In this document: piece after piece, positions 59,966 to 64,000 of the stretch
Numbering within the stretch: position 1 is the first letter of the stretch
How the letters are laid out: each line of letters opens with the position of its first letter
Assembly: GCA_035196065.1 (NCBI GenBank)
Contig: CP136575.1
Coordinates: forward strand, 1,579,001-1,643,000
Length of the DNA: 64,000 nt
Reading direction: 5' to 3'
From: Sphingobium sp.
GTDB taxonomy: Bacteria; Pseudomonadota; Alphaproteobacteria; Sphingomonadales; Sphingomonadaceae
The notes under the pieces: generated by a model
The model's database searches: none
Told to the model about the DNA's origin: nothing
What the model saw: only the letters and a program-made list of their open reading frames with translations
Made by a program: the position numbers and the translations under genes

Positions 59966-60832
59966 ATGGGCATGCCCACTGATATCAAGATTGTCGATTG
60001 CATGCTGGGCATTCCCAATGCCGAGGACCGGTCCGACTGGTTTGCGGCATTCCGACCTTTGATCAAGGATGCCCAGACGCTTGAACAGTTTTCGATGCCC
60101 GCCCAATATATGTTCAAGGATGTCCCGACCACGGGCAATCCCGGCGATTTCGTCAAATGGACGGTTGAGCAGATGGACCGGTTCAACATCGAAAAGGCGC
60201 TGGTCGGCTGGAATGACGATGATACCTCGCGCCGGGCGAAGGAACTGTATCCCGACCGTTTCTTTTTCGATGTGCCTTGTGATCCGAACAAGGGCGTCGA
60301 TGAAGTGCGCCGTATCAAGCGGCTGCACAGCGAAGTGGGAATTTCAGCAATTAGCGTGTTCCCCAGCGGAACGTTGCCGCAGGTTGCGATCAACCATAAA
60401 TATATGTTCCCGCTCTATACCGCAGCGGCCGAACTGGGCATTCCGATCTGCCTCAATGTCGGCATTCCTGGCCCGCGCATCCCAATGGAAACGCAAAAGG
60501 TCGAACATCTCGACGAGGTCTGCTGGTTTTTCCCCGATCTGAAGATCGTGATGCGCCATGGCGCTGAGCCTTGGGAGGCACTGGCAGTGAAGCTGATGCT
60601 GAAATGGCCGAACCTCTATTATTCGACCAGCGCCTTTGCGCCCAAGCATTACCCGAAGGCGATCATCGACTACGCCAATACACGCGGGGCCGACAAGATC
60701 ATCTATGCCGGTTATTTTCCGATGGGGTTGAGCCTCGATCGCATTTTTGCTGATATGCCGCACGTTCCGTTCAAGGATGAAGTGTGGCCAAAATTCCTGA
60801 GAGAAAACGCCATGAAGGTGTTCGGCCTGTAA
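59966..60832 (+). CDS. Amidohydrolase-2-like TIM-barrel protein missing the HxH metal motif
   Basis: A 288-residue protein of the amidohydrolase-related (ACMSD-like) fold. The first strand, where relatives have D-x-H-x-H, reads IVDCMLGIP, so two metal ligands are absent. RHGAEPWEALAVKLMLKWPNLYYSTSAFAPKHYPKAIIDYANTRGADKIIYAGYFPMG, the C-terminal half, is well conserved in layout. Possibly a metal-independent hydrolase, lyase or binding protein. GGAG nine bases before ATG 59966; a second ATG lies 6 bases on. Directly follows two acyl-CoA ligases. Confidence 0.75.
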   Translation: MGMPTDIKIVDCMLGIPNAEDRSDWFAAFRPLIKDAQTLEQFSMPAQYMFKDVPTTGNPGDFVKWTVEQMDRFNIEKALVGWNDDDTSRRAKELYPDRFFFDVPCDPNKGVDEVRRIKRLHSEVGISAISVFPSGTLPQVAINHKYMFPLYTAAAELGIPICLNVGIPGPRIPMETQKVEHLDEVCWFFPDLKIVMRHGAEPWEALAVKLMLKWPNLYYSTSAFAPKHYPKAIIDYANTRGADKIIYAGYFPMGLSLDRIFADMPHVPFKDEVWPKFLRENAMKVFGL

Positions 60833-60953
60833 GGGCATTGGGAGGAGGGGGAGCCGGGAAGTCTGCTCCCCACTATACACAGTTATCGGCCCGGTGAGAC
60901 AACCCCCCGGCCCGGCCTTCTGATAAAGGGAAGGTAAAGCATGGAGACCGATG

Positions 60954-62087
60954 ATGTCCGAAGCTGAAAACAAACCCGCAGGCGACGCGCGCACCGCCCC
61001 CGTGGCCGTGTGGCAGATCCTTGAAAAGCTCAAAGGCCAGGACTTGCTCGACTGGCGACTGGCCGACGTAAAGGGCCGCGCCTCGATCGAGGAACGCAAC
61101 CTTGACATCGGCTTTCCCTTTGGCTGGTACCCGGTCGTCATGGCCAAGGACCTTGCCGTGGGTGAGGTTAAGCCGCTGCGCTATTTCTCCAAAGACCTTG
61201 CCATCTGGCGTGGCGAGGATGGTCAGGTGCGCATGGTTGATGCCTATTGCAAGCATCTGGGCGCGCATATGGGCCATGGCGGCAAAGTGCATGGCAATCT
61301 GCTTGAATGCCCGTTCCACGCCTGGCGCTATGACGGCGAAGAGGGCATCGTTAAAGAGATTCCCTATTCCAAGTCGATCCCGCCGCAGGTGAAGCGCAAA
61401 TGCACGCGCACCTGGCATGTGACCGAGGCCAATCGCTGGGTATGGGCATGGTATCACCCGCAGGACATCGCACCTTTGTTTGACGTGGTGCATATCCCCG
61501 AGACGACAGACCCTGAATGGACTGACTATGATGTCCATGAATGGAACGTCTATGGTTCGATCCAGAATATGGCTGAAAATGGCGTCGACGTGGCGCATTT
61601 CAAATATATCCATGGCACGGCCAATGTGCCGCTGGGCGAATTGCGCTGGGGTGATTGGGGCCGCGGCGCCGATGTACGGGGCAAGATGGGCACGCCTTGG
61701 GGCGAGGTCGATGGCTGCATCAGCTATGATACCATGGGTCCGGGGCAGAGCTGGACGCGCTTTACCGGTATTTCGGAAACGCTGCTGGTGGCTTGCATCA
61801 CACCTATCGAACTTGATCATGTCCACGCCCGCTTCTGTTTCACCCAGCCAAAGGCGCAGGCCGAAGGCGAGCGGGCAGGGGTGGCGCGCGCCATCATTCG
61901 CGACATTTGCAAGCAGTTTGATCAGGACAAGGTGATCTGGGATCGCCAGAAATATGAACCCAATGCCCTGATCTGCGAAGGCGACGGGCCGATAGCGCAA
62001 TTCCGTAAATTCTACAGCCGCTATTATGCCGGGCCAGATCAGGCACCGGACAGCGGCAATGTCACGCCATTGAAAAAGGCCGGATAG
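60954..62087 (+). CDS. kshA: Rieske oxygenase, KshA-like 3-ketosteroid 9alpha-hydroxylase
   Basis: A 377-residue terminal oxygenase. Rieske ligands C99, H101, C119 and H122 (CxHx17Cx2H); mononuclear iron site E208-x3-D212-x2-H215-x4-H220 with an Asp near 325-330 completing it; C-terminal CEGDGPIAQFRKFYSRYY resembles KshA. 9alpha-hydroxylation of a Delta1,4-dien-3-one breaks ring B and gives the phenol used by HsaA. No reductase (kshB) gene is in the window. ATG 60954 has GGAG at 7-base spacing; ATG 60951 is the alternative. A 121-base gap precedes it. Confidence 0.87.
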   Translation: MSEAENKPAGDARTAPVAVWQILEKLKGQDLLDWRLADVKGRASIEERNLDIGFPFGWYPVVMAKDLAVGEVKPLRYFSKDLAIWRGEDGQVRMVDAYCKHLGAHMGHGGKVHGNLLECPFHAWRYDGEEGIVKEIPYSKSIPPQVKRKCTRTWHVTEANRWVWAWYHPQDIAPLFDVVHIPETTDPEWTDYDVHEWNVYGSIQNMAENGVDVAHFKYIHGTANVPLGELRWGDWGRGADVRGKMGTPWGEVDGCISYDTMGPGQSWTRFTGISETLLVACITPIELDHVHARFCFTQPKAQAEGERAGVARAIIRDICKQFDQDKVIWDRQKYEPNALICEGDGPIAQFRKFYSRYYAGPDQAPDSGNVTPLKKAG

Positions 62088-62113
62088 CCCGACCGGAATA
62101 AGGGGAGCGAGAG

Positions 62114-62407
62114 ATGCTCGAAACAGTCGCGCCTTGGGCCGGATTATTGGGCTTGGTTGGTATGGCCGGCTTGCTGGGCATACGTAACCCTGTGGCAAAA
62201 GGGCGCGATGGTGCGGCAATCCGCTTGCTCGGTCTGTTTGGCATTGCCGGTCTGGTCGGGATCTGGATCCCCGGGGCTGGTGCGGTTGGCGCTGCCGGTG
62301 CGCTGAGCCTTTGGAATCACCAGACACCGCGGCTCGCATTTTTGGGCAAGCTCGGCTGGTTGTCGCTGATCGGCATTCCCTTCCTTTACATGTGGGGCTT
62401 GGCATGA
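62114..62407 (+). CDS. Small membrane protein of unknown function
   Basis: A 97-residue protein with about three hydrophobic segments (residues 5-25, 37-62 and 76-95) separated by short basic loops (RNPVAKGRDGAAIR, NHQTPR). Glycine- and leucine-rich, no recognised domain. GGGGAGCGAGAG upstream supports the start. It overlaps the amidase by ATGA and follows kshA by 26 bases, so it is probably an inner-membrane component of the same process, for instance transport or anchoring (inference). Confidence 0.7.
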   Translation: MLETVAPWAGLLGLVGMAGLLGIRNPVAKGRDGAAIRLLGLFGIAGLVGIWIPGAGAVGAAGALSLWNHQTPRLAFLGKLGWLSLIGIPFLYMWGLA

Positions 62408-63738
62408 CTGTCCCCCGTTTGCACGATGAACCGTCGGCGCTTGAACTTGCCGGGCAGATTGCTGCCGGGGAGTTGAGCGCCGCCGAGGCAGTCGACGCCG
62501 CGATTGCGCGCATCGAGCGGCTGGATGGTGACATCAACGCCATCGTCGTTCGCGATTTCGACCGGGCGCGCGAAGCCGCAAAAGCGGCTGACGCGCGGCG
62601 CGCTCAGGGCGTTGCCGGGCCGCTCAACGGCGTTCCGATGACAGTCAAGGAAAGCTTCAATATTGCGGGGCTGAAAACCACATGGGGGTTTGAACATGCC
62701 CGCGATTTCGTCGCCAGCGAAGATTCCCATGTGGCGCGCAAGCTGAAAGAGGCCGGCGCGATCATCCTTGGCAAGACCAATGTACCCGTTGCGCTGGCTG
62801 ACCTTCAGTCGGTGAACCCGATCTACGGACGCACCAATAATCCGCATGATGTCACCCGCGTGCCGGGCGGATCCTCGGGCGGTGGGGCAGCGGCGTTGGC
62901 CGCCGGCATGGTGCCGTTGGAATTCGGGTCCGACATTGGCGGATCTATCCGCACGCCCTGCCATTTTTGCGGCGTCATGGGGCTGAAGCCGACCTATGGG
63001 GCTATCCCGAGCGATGGCCATTTTGCACCGGGCACCAGTGGCGCGGCGCCCGTGCTTTCGATGACCGGGCCGATGGCGCGTACCACGGAGGATCTGGCAC
63101 TTGCGCTCGATCTGACCGCGGCCATGCCATTGCCGCGATCACGCCAAGCAGACTTTAACGGCATGCGTATCCTGCTGCTCGATAGCCATCCACTTGCAGA
63201 GGTGGACGCGCCCGTTGCTGCCGCATTGCGTGCCGCCGCAGACGCAGCGGCCAATGCCGGCGCAATTATATCCAGCGACAGCGCGCTGCTTCCTGATCGC
63301 GCCGCGATGCACCCCGCCTATGTCAAGTTGATGAGCAATGCCATGGCGGTGCGGATGCCGCCAAGCGAGCAATATCCCGATATCGGGATGCGCGGTTGGC
63401 TTGGTCTGCTGGACCAGCAGGCGGATTTCACCCGCCAGTGGCAACGGCTGTTCAGCAACTTTGATGCCATCTTCACGCCTGTATTCGGAACATCGGCCTT
63501 CATGCACACCGATGAACCGGACTGGCAGAAGCGCAGCCTGACGATCAACGGGCGACAAACGTCATTCGTTCCGCAAATCGCATGGATCGGACAGGCGACC
63601 TATACCGGCTTGCCCGCAGTGTCGGTGCCAGTCGGGCGCGACGGCAATCTGCCCGTCGGTATTCAGGTGATTACACCGCACTGGCAGGACCACAGCGCAA
63701 TAGCGATTGCCGGCATGCTTCACGCCATGCTTGGCTGA
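62404..63738 (+). CDS. Amidase-signature family hydrolase
   Basis: A 444-residue amidase with the Ser-cisSer-Lys triad: K82 (MTVKESFN), S157/S158 ([11 protein letters not shown]) and nucleophile S181 ([11 protein letters not shown]). It hydrolyses an amide. In this locus a plausible substrate is a glycine- or taurine-conjugated bile acid or its CoA-side-chain amide; the sequence itself does not specify it. Start ATG 62404 overlaps the membrane-protein stop; upstream open frame is not used. Confidence 0.88.
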   Translation: MTVPRLHDEPSALELAGQIAAGELSAAEAVDAAIARIERLDGDINAIVVRDFDRAREAAKAADARRAQGVAGPLNGVPMTVKESFNIAGLKTTWGFEHARDFVASEDSHVARKLKEAGAIILGKTNVPVALADLQSVNPIYGRTNNPHDVTRVPGGSSGGGAAALAAGMVPLEFGSDIGGSIRTPCHFCGVMGLKPTYGAIPSDGHFAPGTSGAAPVLSMTGPMARTTEDLALALDLTAAMPLPRSRQADFNGMRILLLDSHPLAEVDAPVAAALRAAADAAANAGAIISSDSALLPDRAAMHPAYVKLMSNAMAVRMPPSEQYPDIGMRGWLGLLDQQADFTRQWQRLFSNFDAIFTPVFGTSAFMHTDEPDWQKRSLTINGRQTSFVPQIAWIGQATYTGLPAVSVPVGRDGNLPVGIQVITPHWQDHSAIAIAGMLHAMLG

Positions 63739-63765
63739 ACGAACGGGAATGAAGAGGAGAGAAGA

Positions 63766-64000
63766 ATGACAGCGGCGACCTTACCCACCATCGAGGGCGG
63801 GAGCCCGCTGTTAGGACATTTGCTGCCATTTTTCCGGGATCCGGTTGGTGTGCTTCGTCAAGGCTACCAAAGCAAGGGCAGGCTGTTTTCGTTCAACATA
63901 ATGGGCCGGCGGATGAATGTCATGCTCGGGCCAGAACATAACCGTTTCTTTTTTGAAGAGACAGACAAGCTGCTTTCGATCCGCGAATCCATGCCTTTCT
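63766..64000 (+). CDS. Cytochrome P450, CYP51-like, N-terminal part (runs off the window)
   Basis: The first 78 residues read MTAATLPTIEGGSPLLGHLLPFFRDP and continue with GxxxSFNIMGRRMNVMLGPEHNRFFFEETDKLL; this matches the start of soluble bacterial CYP51-type P450s (LPxxxGGxPLLGH, FFFxxxD). The heme-Cys region is beyond the window. AGGAGAG seven bases before ATG 63766. Sterol 14alpha-demethylases or steroid hydroxylases are possible. Partial: no conclusion on function. Confidence 0.7.
   Translation, partial: MTAATLPTIEGGSPLLGHLLPFFRDPVGVLRQGYQSKGRLFSFNIMGRRMNVMLGPEHNRFFFEETDKLLSIRESMPF

Noticed and set aside
60848-60871. Possible terminator hairpin GGGGAG-N12-CTCCCC between the amidohydrolase-like gene and kshA
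   Set aside because: Six base pairs, a 12-base loop and no T run; too weak to claim. The gap might instead hold a promoter for kshA.
60873-62543. 556-codon minus-strand frame opposite kshA
   Set aside because: kshA shows all Rieske and iron ligands on the plus strand; the reverse frame is an antisense artefact.
1-64000. tRNA, rRNA, CRISPR arrays, transposases or integrase/attachment sites
   Set aside because: None seen: genes are continuous and tightly packed, with no repeat arrays, no transposase motifs and no gene-free stretch long enough for an rRNA operon. The search was by reading, so a short tRNA overlapping a gene end cannot be strictly excluded.

Overview
The window reads as part of a large steroid and bile-acid catabolism locus from a GC-rich alphaproteobacterium, most likely a sphingomonad. 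The taxonomic hint comes from two TonB-dependent receptors with the IVVTA-type plug start, tightly packed operons and the gene repertoire. It resembles the variant bile-salt pathway known from Sphingomonadaceae such as Sphingobium sp. Chol11, in which the 7alpha-hydroxyl is removed as water. I cannot name the species.

Layout. 1-4801: a frameshifted TonB receptor, a GH63-like glycosidase and a PhyH-type oxygenase. 4879-8407: an acyl-CoA dehydrogenase, a CaiB/BaiF CoA-transferase and an Old Yellow Enzyme (OYE). 8486-9238: an SDR. 9235-24895 (minus): a 17-gene unit holding the C/D-ring (HIP) pathway, with fadD3, ketosteroid isomerase, MaoC, ipdF, four acyl-CoA dehydrogenases, fadA6, echA20, ipdC, ipdA, ipdB and the ring-cleaving dioxygenase hsaC. 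25023-35761 (plus): hsaA, hsaD, hsaB, hsaE, hsaG and hsaF for rings A/B, a flavin dehydrogenase, then a puzzling tail of sulfotransferase, SDR, DUF1214, SRPBCC and SnoaL-like genes. 35751-38447: a TauD-type oxygenase, an SDR and two tandem SnoaL-fold proteins, the second matching bile-acid 7alpha-dehydratase (BaiE/Hsh2). 38469-44617: a Baeyer-Villiger-type monooxygenase, an intact TonB receptor, another SnoaL protein and a large exported protein of unknown function. 44621-53246: three SDRs, a KstD-type dehydrogenase and a truncated BaiCD-like reductase, opposite an SDR, an EthD-like and an AtuA-like gene. 53243-64000: an amidohydrolase and a Coq4-like protein opposite an SDR, two acyl-CoA synthetases, a degenerate amidohydrolase, kshA, a small membrane protein, an amidase and the start of a CYP51-like P450.

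How it works together (inference). Receptors bring in the steroid. Amidases and the amidohydrolase may deconjugate it. CoA ligases and dehydrogenases shorten the side chain. SDRs, isomerase, dehydratase, reductases and KstD adjust the ring hydroxyls and double bonds. KshA with a KstD opens ring B, HsaA-G degrade ring A, and FadD3, Ipd, FadE, EchA20 and FadA6 degrade rings C/D to central metabolites.

Regulation. Six of the seven divergent gene pairs share one operator: GATTTGCGTAA, exactly 16 bases, then TTACGCAAATC (seven copies, two in one gap). No regulator gene is in the window, so a trans-acting factor encoded elsewhere probably controls the whole set. I see no tRNA, rRNA, CRISPR array, insertion sequence or gene-free stretch longer than 300 bases.
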